Positions 7,830 through 16,298 of a stretch of DNA of 38,663 bases are shown one piece after another. Each line of letters starts with the position of its first letter. The first letter of the stretch is position 1. Under the pieces are notes generated by a model. It was not told the origin of the DNA, did no database searches, and saw only the letters and a program-made list of their open reading frames with translations. The stretch is taken from contig JAEXOD010000187.1 in assembly GCA_023447335.1 (NCBI GenBank), positions 1 through 38,663 of the forward strand. The letters run 5' to 3'. Both the position numbers and the translations under genes were made by a program. The stretch is from Bacteroidota bacterium. Its GTDB lineage: Bacteria; Bacteroidota; Ignavibacteria; Ignavibacteriales; Melioribacteraceae.

Positions 7830-9113
7830 ATGGATTTAAATTTACCTAAAGAAGTAACGGATTATTTGAATAAATTTGAATATAAACGTTACATCATATC
7901 TTATCCCCCGGATTATTTATTTAACAATATAATCGTAATTCCTGCAATAGCGGAATATGATAATATTATTAATCTTATTAGTTCATTAAATAATAATAGA
8001 TTAAAAGAAATTAATAATACACTCGTTATATTTGTGGTTAACAATTTAGTTACCGCCACCGAGGAAATTAAAAAAGAAAACCAAAAAACGGTAGAATATT
8101 TAAAAAGTATTGTTTGTGAATACAAAAATAATTTAAAAATTAGTTTTATTGATGCTTGCACGGATGGGAATGAATTACCGGAAAAAGACGGCGGAGTTGG
8201 ACTTGCAAGAAAAATTGGAATGGATAATGCTCTTAAATATTTTGACTATACAAAAAATACATTGTTAGTATGTTTAGATTCCGATTGCGAAGTAAGTGAT
8301 AATTATTTAGAAGTGTTGAATAATTACAGACTACAAAGTATGGATGCCGGATATGTTCCATTTGCTCATAGGTTTACGGATAATGAGGAAGAAAATTTTG
8401 CAATTATTTGTTATGATATATTTTTACATTATTATGTAGCCGGTTTAAAATATGCAAATTCACCATATGCATTTCATACAATCGGAAGCACAATGGTTTG
8501 TTCGGCATCGGCATATTGTAAAATTCAAGGGATGAATAAAAGATTAGCTGCCGAAGATTTTTATTTTATGGAAAAGTTATCTAAATTATATTCCATAAAA
8601 GTGCTGAAGGGGGCAAGCGTATATCCGTTAGGAAGGAGTTCATGGCGCGTACCTTTCGGGACGGGTCAAAGAGTGGCGAGATATTTAACACACAGTCAAG
8701 ACGAATATATTTTATATAATCCGGATATATTTGATATTTTAAAGGAGTGGAATAGAATATTTTTTGATAAAAATGCTCTAACCGCCGTAGATTATTTATC
8801 ATTTGCATTAAAAATTGATGCAAATTTACATAAATTTTTGGTGTTAAATAATTTTGAATACTCATGGAATAAAATATTATCTTCAACAAAAAGTGATGAA
8901 CAATTATATAAACAAAAAAAGTTTTGGTTTGACGGATTCAGAACTTTAAAATTAGTTCATTTTTTACGCGATAACGGACTGCCAAATATAAAAATGGCAG
9001 AAGCATTAAACAAATTTAATAATTCTATCGGTAATACATATCAAAACAGTTTTAGTACAAAGTTAGAGCAGTTAAAATACCTTGAAATGTTAAAAGAATA
9101 TATAATAAATTAG
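7830..9113 (+). CDS. Glycosyltransferase family 2-like protein
   Basis: A 427-residue protein with a GT-A fold. The N-terminal nucleotide-binding strand is NNIIVIPAIAEYDN and the metal-binding DxD is LDSDCE (D150, D152). A GLARKIGMD helix precedes it, and an AAEDFYFMEKL motif sits where family 2 enzymes carry the catalytic ED. No membrane segments are visible, so it is probably cytosolic. Donor and acceptor sugars cannot be told; a role in glycolipid or envelope glycan synthesis is a guess. I start it at ATG 7830, one base past the miaA stop. A TTG at 7821 in the same frame would overlap miaA by 8 bp and is the alternative. Confidence 0.85.
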   Translation: MDLNLPKEVTDYLNKFEYKRYIISYPPDYLFNNIIVIPAIAEYDNIINLISSLNNNRLKEINNTLVIFVVNNLVTATEEIKKENQKTVEYLKSIVCEYKNNLKISFIDACTDGNELPEKDGGVGLARKIGMDNALKYFDYTKNTLLVCLDSDCEVSDNYLEVLNNYRLQSMDAGYVPFAHRFTDNEEENFAIICYDIFLHYYVAGLKYANSPYAFHTIGSTMVCSASAYCKIQGMNKRLAAEDFYFMEKLSKLYSIKVLKGASVYPLGRSSWRVPFGTGQRVARYLTHSQDEYILYNPDIFDILKEWNRIFFDKNALTAVDYLSFALKIDANLHKFLVLNNFEYSWNKILSSTKSDEQLYKQKKFWFDGFRTLKLVHFLRDNGLPNIKMAEALNKFNNSIGNTYQNSFSTKLEQLKYLEMLKEYIIN

Positions 9114-9155
9114 TTTTATTTTTATTATTTTATTGTAACATTTTAAGAAAATTTT

Positions 9156-12100
9156 ATGTCGCTAAGTGAAACCGAACTAACACTGTTGGAAAACTCTCCG
9201 AGCAATATTTGGGGTTATTATACTTCATCCAAAAAAATATGTTTTATAAGTAAAAAACTTAAAGATTTATTATTAATCGATACGTTTGAAAATATTACAC
9301 AATCGGAAATTATTGAAACATTAACAGCCGAAAATAAAGGCAGATATCTTGCCAAATGCAAAAAAAACGGAAGCGGAAATTTTGTTGCCGAAATTAATAG
9401 AAACGTAATTAAAATAAATGAAAGTGAAATATGTTTGGAAAGTATCCAACCTATTGACGAATCTATTAATATGTTTAAACATGCTATGGAATCGTTACCT
9501 GAAGCGTCTTTTATTTCCGATAAAGAAGGTAAAATTATTTGGTGCAATAATGCCTTTACAGAATTAACGGAATATAGTAGCGAAGAAATATTAGGCAAAG
9601 AAAGCAATACTTATTTGGGTGGGGATATTTTTACGGAGAAAGAGTATATAGAAATTTGGGAAATGTTGAACAAAGGGAATATCTGGAGAAGCGAATACCT
9701 CAATTATCGAAAAGGGGGTAGTGAGTATTACGAGTATCAAGTTGTTACTCCAATTTTTGAAAACGAATCGTTCCCCTCTTATTTTTTGGCGATTAAATCA
9801 GATATAACCGAACGAGTTAATTATGAAGAAGAAAAAAATAATTTGCTGTTAAAGTTGCAAATTGCAAAAGGATTGGCAGAAACAAACTTGTTTGAAAAGA
9901 ATGAAACGGTTGCAAAGTTAGAAAAAAGCGAAAAGAAATTGCTTAAGCTTTTTGAAGCTATGCAAGATTTGATTGTTCTTATTAATACAGATGGTATTAT
10001 TTTAGAATATCATACTCCTGGAATTATGTTAAAAGTTAAGGAACTTATTGGTAAAAACTATAAAGAAGCCTTACCCGAAAATATGATTCAACATATTTCA
10101 GTTGCTTTAGATGAATTAAAAAACGGTAAAGAAAGTGTTGACTTTGAGTTTACGCTAAAAGAAGGAAATGTAAAAGAGTGCTATTTATCAAGGGCTAATT
10201 TAATTAAAAATTTTGATGACGGCAAAGATACTTGTCTTTTTGTAATAAACAATATTACGGAAAGAAAAAATGCAGAAGAGGAGATTAAAAAAATATCCTT
10301 TGAATATGAGAAAGTATTTAACGGAACACAATCCGCATTATTCTTAATTGAAGTTATAGACGGGAGTGAATTTAGGTATATTCGAAATAACCTAGCACAT
10401 CAAAAATTAACAGGCTTAACGTTGGAATTTTTTCAGGGCAAATCTGCTCATGAAATATTAGATGAAGAGACTGCGAATAAAGTGGAGGAAAATTACAAGA
10501 GTTGTTTGGTTGAAGGTAGAAGCATTACTTACGAAGAATCTATCGCCTTACCCGTAGGTAAAAAAACTTGGATCACGACGTTAACACCGATTTACGAATC
10601 GGGCACTGTAAAGTTTATTGTAGGATCATCGTTAGATATAAGCGAGAAACGAATTATTGAGAAAAATTTAATAGAAAGCGAAAGCAGATTAAGGCAAATT
10701 ATTGATTTAGTTCCGCATTTTATTTTTGCGAAGGATATTGCGGGTAATTATTTGTTGGTAAATAAAGCCCTTGCAGAAGCTTTGGGTACTACATCTCAAA
10801 ATATGATATCAAAAAAAGAAAAGGACTTTTATGCAGATTATAAACAAGTATTAAAAAACTTGGAAGATGACGCAGACGTTATAATAAATAATATTCGCAA
10901 ACATAACCCCGAAGAAATTTTTACGCGTATGGACGGTTTAAAAAGGTATATGCAAACTACTAAAATACCGTTCAAATTTTCGGAAGGAAGTCGTCCTGCT
11001 TTGCTTGGAGTATCAGTTGATATAACCGATTTAAAACTGACCGAACTTTCGCTTATTGAAAACCAAAATAAACTACAAAATGCACTAACTCAATTAGAAT
11101 GGACAAATGACCAATTGAGATTGGCTAAAGAATCAGCGGAAATTGCAAATAGAACGAAAAGTGAATTTTTGGCAAATATGAGTCATGAAATTAGAACTCC
11201 TATGAATGCGATTTTAGGTTTTGCCGAAATTTTACTAAATACATCTAAAGATAATGTATCAAAAAATTATATAAATAATATTTTATCATCGGGAAAAACA
11301 TTACTTGGTTTAATAAATGATTTATTAGATTTGTCTAAAATTGAATCGGGTAATTTAACATTAAATTATGAACCGTTAGATTTTAGAGAGGTTTTTAACG
11401 AATTATTTATGATGTTTATGGAAAAAGCCTCATCAAAAAAAATAGACTTTATTTTTGATATTGACGATAATTTACCAAAAGGAATAGAATTAGATGAAAT
11501 AAGGATAAGACAAATTTTAATTAATCTAATAAATAATGCAATTAAATTTACGGAAACCGGATATGTCAAAGTTTTTGCTAAGACAATAGAAGAAGGAAAA
11601 AATGATTCGAATGTAACTTTTGTTATTGAAGTTGAAGATACAGGAATCGGAATTGATGAAAGTGAACTTACAGAAATATTTGATAGTTTTAGGCAATCCA
11701 GAAGACTTAGTACAAAGCATTACGGGGGTACGGGTTTAGGATTGACAATCACAAAAAGATTGACTGAAATGATGGGCGGAACTATATCAGTTAAAAGTCG
11801 CCTAAAAAAAGGGAGTACGTTTACTGTTATATTTAAAAATTTAAAAGTCTCAAGTGAAAACGTTACTGCTTCTACTGGTAAATACGAATGGTCAAAAATA
11901 GATATAGATTTCATTAATGGTAAGTTATTGGTAATAGATGATATCAAAAAAAACATAGAAATTGTAAAAGGTTATTTAAGTCCATACAATATTGTAGTAG
12001 AGGGAGCATTAACCGGTAAAGCAGGAATAAAAAAAGCAAGGGAACATGAACCTCATTTAATATTGATGGATTTAAGGATGCCTGATATTGACGGATATCA

Positions 12101-12623
12101 AGCTTTAAGTATCTTGAAACAAGACCCGAAAACAAGACATATCCCAATAATTGCCTTTACCGCTTCTGCAATGATAAAAGAAATCGGAGGTTTAAAAGAT
12201 AGATTTGACGGTTTTTTAATGAAGCCGATACAAAACGAAATTTTAGTAGATTTTTTGATTAAATACATTCCACACGAAGTATCAGAAAACTTACCAAAGT
12301 CCGGGATTGAAGAGTTTATCAAAAAAGACTATTTTAATATTAACAAAGATGATTTTGAAGTTAATAAACAAAAGTTTATATTATTTGATCATAAATTTTC
12401 TAAAAAGTTTATTGAACTAAACGAATATTTAATGCTTGATGATGTAAACGACTTAATAACCGCAGTCAAAGAATTTAGCGAACATTATCAATTTGAAATT
12501 TTAAATGCATTTATTTCTAAACTTGAAGAATGTTACTCAAGCTTTGATATTGAAAATGTACAACGTTTACTTGCTGAATATAGCAAGTTTATTTTATTAA
12601 TTAAACATGAGTTCGATTTTTAG
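9156..12623 (+). CDS. Multi-PAS hybrid sensor histidine kinase with receiver domain
   Basis: A 1155-residue soluble hybrid kinase. After an N-terminal ~100 residues of unclear type come four PAS-like domains (about 105-225, 262-372, 385-498, 508-625) and a coiled segment. Next is HisKA with the phospho-acceptor H677 (LANMSHEIRTP), then HATPase_c (N box LINNAIKF, G1 DTGIGI, G2 GGTGLGLTI). The receiver domain follows with acidic residues D928/D929, phospho-acceptor D972 (LILMDLRMPD) and K1023. The last ~80 residues are helical, similar in place to an Hpt domain but without the HxxKG motif. No transmembrane helices, so it senses a cytoplasmic cue. The next gene, 14 bp downstream, encodes a receiver-first kinase, so the two probably form one relay. 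Confidence 0.94.
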   Translation: MSLSETELTLLENSPSNIWGYYTSSKKICFISKKLKDLLLIDTFENITQSEIIETLTAENKGRYLAKCKKNGSGNFVAEINRNVIKINESEICLESIQPIDESINMFKHAMESLPEASFISDKEGKIIWCNNAFTELTEYSSEEILGKESNTYLGGDIFTEKEYIEIWEMLNKGNIWRSEYLNYRKGGSEYYEYQVVTPIFENESFPSYFLAIKSDITERVNYEEEKNNLLLKLQIAKGLAETNLFEKNETVAKLEKSEKKLLKLFEAMQDLIVLINTDGIILEYHTPGIMLKVKELIGKNYKEALPENMIQHISVALDELKNGKESVDFEFTLKEGNVKECYLSRANLIKNFDDGKDTCLFVINNITERKNAEEEIKKISFEYEKVFNGTQSALFLIEVIDGSEFRYIRNNLAHQKLTGLTLEFFQGKSAHEILDEETANKVEENYKSCLVEGRSITYEESIALPVGKKTWITTLTPIYESGTVKFIVGSSLDISEKRIIEKNLIESESRLRQIIDLVPHFIFAKDIAGNYLLVNKALAEALGTTSQNMISKKEKDFYADYKQVLKNLEDDADVIINNIRKHNPEEIFTRMDGLKRYMQTTKIPFKFSEGSRPALLGVSVDITDLKLTELSLIENQNKLQNALTQLEWTNDQLRLAKESAEIANRTKSEFLANMSHEIRTPMNAILGFAEILLNTSKDNVSKNYINNILSSGKTLLGLINDLLDLSKIESGNLTLNYEPLDFREVFNELFMMFMEKASSKKIDFIFDIDDNLPKGIELDEIRIRQILINLINNAIKFTETGYVKVFAKTIEEGKNDSNVTFVIEVEDTGIGIDESELTEIFDSFRQSRRLSTKHYGGTGLGLTITKRLTEMMGGTISVKSRLKKGSTFTVIFKNLKVSSENVTASTGKYEWSKIDIDFINGKLLVIDDIKKNIEIVKGYLSPYNIVVEGALTGKAGIKKAREHEPHLILMDLRMPDIDGYQALSILKQDPKTRHIPIIAFTASAMIKEIGGLKDRFDGFLMKPIQNEILVDFLIKYIPHEVSENLPKSGIEEFIKKDYFNINKDDFEVNKQKFILFDHKFSKKFIELNEYLMLDDVNDLITAVKEFSEHYQFEILNAFISKLEECYSSFDIENVQRLLAEYSKFILLIKHEFDF

Positions 12624-12637
12624 GAAGGCAGAATATA

Positions 12638-13744
12638 TTGGAAAATAAAAATCTGATTTTAATAGTAGATGATCAGCCGAAAAATTTACAATTGGCTGCA
12701 ACAGTGTTAAACCCTTATTATAAGCTTCTTATTGCCGGTAACGGCGCTAATGCGATAAAAATTGCAAAAGATAAAAAACCCGATTTAATTTTGCTTGATA
12801 TTATGATGCTTGATATGTCCGGATATGAAGTTTGTATTGAATTAAAAAATCTACCCGAGACAAAAGATATTCCTATAATATTTTTAACGGCAAAAACAGA
12901 AGAACAAGATATTGTGAAAGGTTTTGATATAGGGGGAGTAGATTATATTACAAAACCATTTAAAGCTAAAGAGATGCTTGCAAGAATTAAAACCCATATT
13001 GAATTAAGGCAGGCAAACAAAACTATTGAAAAGCAAAACAACGAACTTATAAAAATTAATAACGAAAAAGACAAGTTCTTTTCCATAATAGCACACGATT
13101 TAAGAAGTCCGTTTACAGGTTTTTTAAGTTTAACTCAAATGCTTGCTGAAGAATTTGATGATTTTTCAAAAGAAGAACTCATAAAAACTATAACTAGTTT
13201 AAAAGATAGTGCCGGTATATTATATAAATTACTTGAAAATCTTTTAAGTTGGTCTTTAATTAAACGCGGTTTAATGGAGTTTAATTTTGAAAAGATTAAT
13301 CTTTACAGTGTTGTAAACTCCAATCTTGAAATTTTAGAACAAAGAGCTGTGCAAAAAAATATTTCATTAATTAACAATACGGATCAAGATATTTATATCT
13401 ATTCTGATAAAAACATTATTCATACTGTTTTACGAAATTTAATATCGAATGCTGTAAAATTTACTACGGCAGGCGGTTCGGTTACAGTAAATTCAAAAGA
13501 TATTAAATCTATAATAGAAGTTAGTGTTAGGGATACAGGAGTAGGTATTAGTGAACAAGATTTAGGAAAACTATTCAAAATTGATGAGAAAGTATCTAAT
13601 AAAGGGACAGACGGCGAACCAAGTACGGGTTTGGGTTTGCTATTATGTAAAGAATTGATTGAAAAAAATGAAGGGACTATTTACGCAAAAAGTGAATTAG
13701 GTAAAGGTTCGGAATTCATTTTTACTATTCGAAAAGCGACCTAA
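12638..13744 (+). CDS. Response regulator-histidine kinase hybrid (N-terminal receiver)
   Basis: A 368-residue protein with a receiver domain first (VDDQ at 10-13, phospho-acceptor D54 in LLLDIMM, K107 in TKPF). Then come a coiled linker, HisKA with H153 (SIIAHDLRSP), and HATPase_c (N box LRNLISNAVKF, G1 DTGVGIS, G2 STGLGLLLCKE). There is no DNA-binding or enzymatic output domain. The start is TTG 12638 with a good AGGAAGG upstream. Position and architecture suggest that the multi-PAS hybrid kinase immediately upstream signals to it (inference). Its kinase core closely resembles the partial kinase at 37998-38663, including the IIAHDL H box and LLENLL.W segment. Confidence 0.94.
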   Translation: MENKNLILIVDDQPKNLQLAATVLNPYYKLLIAGNGANAIKIAKDKKPDLILLDIMMLDMSGYEVCIELKNLPETKDIPIIFLTAKTEEQDIVKGFDIGGVDYITKPFKAKEMLARIKTHIELRQANKTIEKQNNELIKINNEKDKFFSIIAHDLRSPFTGFLSLTQMLAEEFDDFSKEELIKTITSLKDSAGILYKLLENLLSWSLIKRGLMEFNFEKINLYSVVNSNLEILEQRAVQKNISLINNTDQDIYIYSDKNIIHTVLRNLISNAVKFTTAGGSVTVNSKDIKSIIEVSVRDTGVGISEQDLGKLFKIDEKVSNKGTDGEPSTGLGLLLCKELIEKNEGTIYAKSELGKGSEFIFTIRKAT

Positions 13745-13834
13745 TAAACTAAGAAAAGTGATTTTTAGTGCAAATTATATTAATATTAGCTATTTTTAAT
13801 ATATAAATTTTAATAATTATTAACGGCGGATAAG

Positions 13835-15175
13835 ATGAACGAACCTAAGATTAATGTATCCATACTTATTAGTGAAGAGATTAAATTTGACCTTAACGGC
13901 GATTTTTATATTGACGGTACTACCAACAAACTAAGCGGAAGATTCAAAGCATTTATACATGACGGAAACATAATTGTTAAAGATGAGGAAAAAGAATATA
14001 ACTTTAATAAACAAGTTATATTTTTACCAAACGATTTTACCGAGGATAGCTTTTTATTACGAGATGTTATTATCGGGATAAAATTTCATTGGGAAAAGAA
14101 AGAGAAGCAAAGATTTATGGGTTCTCTAAAACTTTTATTAGATGTTGACAAAATAGTTGCAGTAAACATTATTCCGTTAGAAAGTTATTTAACAAGTGTA
14201 ATATCCTCCGAAATGAGTGCAACAAGCTCGTTAGAATTATTAAAAGCACATGCAATAATTTCGAGAAGTTGGTTGTTGGCTCAAATAGAAAAACAACAAG
14301 AATTGGAAAAAGAAAATATTAAATATTGTACTGTTACTTTAACCGAAAACGAACTTGTTAAATGGTATGATAGAGAAGATCATAAACTATTTGATGTTTG
14401 TGCGGATGATCACTGTCAACGTTATCAGGGTATTACAAAGGCTTATACTCCAAAAGTAAAAGAAGCAATCTCTGAAACTTATGGTATGGTTTTAATGAAT
14501 GAAGGGAAAGTTTGTGATGCTCGTTTTAGCAAATCTTGTGGCGGTATTAGCGAGTCATTTGAAAATGTATGGGAACCGGTTAAGCATAATTATTTAACAA
14601 GTATTGTTGATTATAAGTTTGAACCTGATAACTATGAATTAGATTTGACAAAAGAAAAAAATGCCGAGAAATGGATTAGAAACAGTCCCACTGCTTTTTG
14701 CAACACTCAAGATAAAAAAGTATTATCACAAGTTTTATTAGATTATGACCAAACTACAACTGATTTTTATCGTTGGAAAATTGAATACTCAAATAGTGAT
14801 CTATCAGCGCTTATTAAGGAAAAAAGCGGAATGGATTTTGGTGAAATAATTGATTTAATCCCGATTGAAAGGGGGCATTCCGGAAGATTAATAAGATTGA
14901 AAATTATCGGAACTAAAAAGACCTTTATATTAGGTAAAGAATTGGAAATACGCCGAACATTATCGAAATCTCATCTATATAGTTCTGCCTTTGTTGTCGA
15001 TAAATTTGATGTTGAAAACAATATCCCTGCCAAATTTGTATTAACGGGTGCCGGCTGGGGACACGGAGTAGGATTATGCCAAATAGGTGCCGCAGTAATG
15101 GGGGAACTTGGTTATAATTTTGACGAAATCTTACTTCATTATTTTAAAAATACAGAAATTCAAAAAATATATTAA
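13835..15175 (+). CDS. SpoIID/LytB domain protein (putative lytic transglycosylase-like)
   Basis: A 446-residue protein with the SpoIID/LytB core. PLESYLTSVISSEM contains the catalytic-type Glu (E126). There is a central Cys/His pair (DDHCQRYQG) and KSCGG, and the C-terminal GWGHGVGLCQIGA signature is near 407-419. Characterised SpoIID enzymes cleave denuded peptidoglycan glycans during spore engulfment. Relatives are widespread in non-sporulating Gram-negatives with unknown roles. No signal peptide or lipobox is seen at the N-terminus, which is odd for a peptidoglycan enzyme but common for forms of this length. It begins a dense gene series; the next gene starts within its stop codon (TAATG). 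Confidence 0.9.
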   Translation: MNEPKINVSILISEEIKFDLNGDFYIDGTTNKLSGRFKAFIHDGNIIVKDEEKEYNFNKQVIFLPNDFTEDSFLLRDVIIGIKFHWEKKEKQRFMGSLKLLLDVDKIVAVNIIPLESYLTSVISSEMSATSSLELLKAHAIISRSWLLAQIEKQQELEKENIKYCTVTLTENELVKWYDREDHKLFDVCADDHCQRYQGITKAYTPKVKEAISETYGMVLMNEGKVCDARFSKSCGGISESFENVWEPVKHNYLTSIVDYKFEPDNYELDLTKEKNAEKWIRNSPTAFCNTQDKKVLSQVLLDYDQTTTDFYRWKIEYSNSDLSALIKEKSGMDFGEIIDLIPIERGHSGRLIRLKIIGTKKTFILGKELEIRRTLSKSHLYSSAFVVDKFDVENNIPAKFVLTGAGWGHGVGLCQIGAAVMGELGYNFDEILLHYFKNTEIQKIY

Positions 15176-16293
15176 TGAAGATATTATATTCATGTTTATC
15201 AAAAAGCTGGGGCGGAATGGAAATGTTTACCGTCCAAGCCGTTTCCCAACTTTTAAAACGAGGAATTTATACCGAGCTTTTATGTTATCCCGGATCAAAA
15301 ATTGAAGAGGAAGCCAAAAGATTAAATATTGTTACGCATGCAGCTAAACAAACCGGATACTTTAATTTTAACGAAATATTAAAAGTCGGTAAGTTAATTA
15401 AAAATAACGGTTATACTTTAGTACATTCTCAAGCTTCAAAAGATTTGTGGATTCTTGTTCCTGCGTTAAAATATATAGGTAGTAAAATTCCTTTATTTTT
15501 AACGAAACAACTTGGCTCGTTTGTAATTAAAAAAGATGTTTTTCATCAATTTTTATATAAAAGAGTTAATGCAGCTTTTGCTATTAGTGAAGTAATTAAA
15601 CGAAATTTACTTGAAACAACTCCTTTATCCGATGATAAAATATATTTGTTACATAACGGGGTAGATTCTAAAAGATTTGATCCTATAAAAACAAATAGAA
15701 AATTAGAAAGAGAAAAACTTGGATTTAAGGAGGATGAAATTGTAATTGGAATGCTCGCTCGATTTAGTAGCGGAAAAGGACACCCCGATTTACTTAAAGC
15801 TGCCGAAATTCTGATTAAAAAACATGTAAACTTGAAGTTTTTGCTTGTAGGTGAACCAAGCAGAGGCGAGGATGAGTTTTTTGAAAAAATAAAAAAGATG
15901 GTAAATGATTTAAAACTTAATAGCTATGTTGTTTTTACCGGTTTTAGAAAAGATACCGAACAAGTATTATCTGCTATGGATATTTTTGCGTTTCCTTCAC
16001 ACGCCGAAGCTTTCGGAATTGCTCTTGTTGAGGCGATGAGTTTGGAATTACCGAGTGTATGTAGTAATAGTGATGGTGTTCAGGATATTTGTGTTGATAA
16101 TTTTACCGGTTGTATGTTTAAAAATAGAGATCATATTGATTTTGCCAAAAAATTGGAAATATTAATAGAAGATAAAAACAAGCGAGAAGAATACGGTAAA
16201 AACGCACGCAGACGTGTTGTAGATCATTTTGATTTAGAACATTTAACCGATAAAGTAATAAACTATTATAAAAAACTCGGAAAGGAAAGTTAA
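15175..16293 (+). CDS. Glycosyltransferase family 4 (GT-B)
   Basis: A 372-residue GT-B glycosyltransferase. The N-terminal acceptor domain opens with the SKSWGGMEMF loop. The hinge NGVDSKRFDP is near 161-170. The donor-binding domain carries IGMLARFSSGKGH and the E-x7-E motif (E278...E286 in EAFGIALVE). These are hallmarks of GT4 enzymes that use nucleotide-activated sugars for lipopolysaccharide or exopolysaccharide synthesis. The start overlaps the SpoIID stop by one base, so translation is probably coupled. The specific sugar is not predictable from the sequence. Confidence 0.94.
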   Translation: MKILYSCLSKSWGGMEMFTVQAVSQLLKRGIYTELLCYPGSKIEEEAKRLNIVTHAAKQTGYFNFNEILKVGKLIKNNGYTLVHSQASKDLWILVPALKYIGSKIPLFLTKQLGSFVIKKDVFHQFLYKRVNAAFAISEVIKRNLLETTPLSDDKIYLLHNGVDSKRFDPIKTNRKLEREKLGFKEDEIVIGMLARFSSGKGHPDLLKAAEILIKKHVNLKFLLVGEPSRGEDEFFEKIKKMVNDLKLNSYVVFTGFRKDTEQVLSAMDIFAFPSHAEAFGIALVEAMSLELPSVCSNSDGVQDICVDNFTGCMFKNRDHIDFAKKLEILIEDKNKREEYGKNARRRVVDHFDLEHLTDKVINYYKKLGKES

Positions 16294-16298
16294 TACTA

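Noticed and set aside
7820..9113. TTG 7821 as the start of the GT2 gene
   Set aside because: Possible, but ATG 7830 directly after the miaA stop is simpler and loses only three residues. It is kept as an alternative only.
12320..12623. Functional Hpt domain at the C-terminus of the hybrid kinase
   Set aside because: The helical tail sits in the right place but lacks the HxxKG-type motif, so phosphotransfer from it is not supported.
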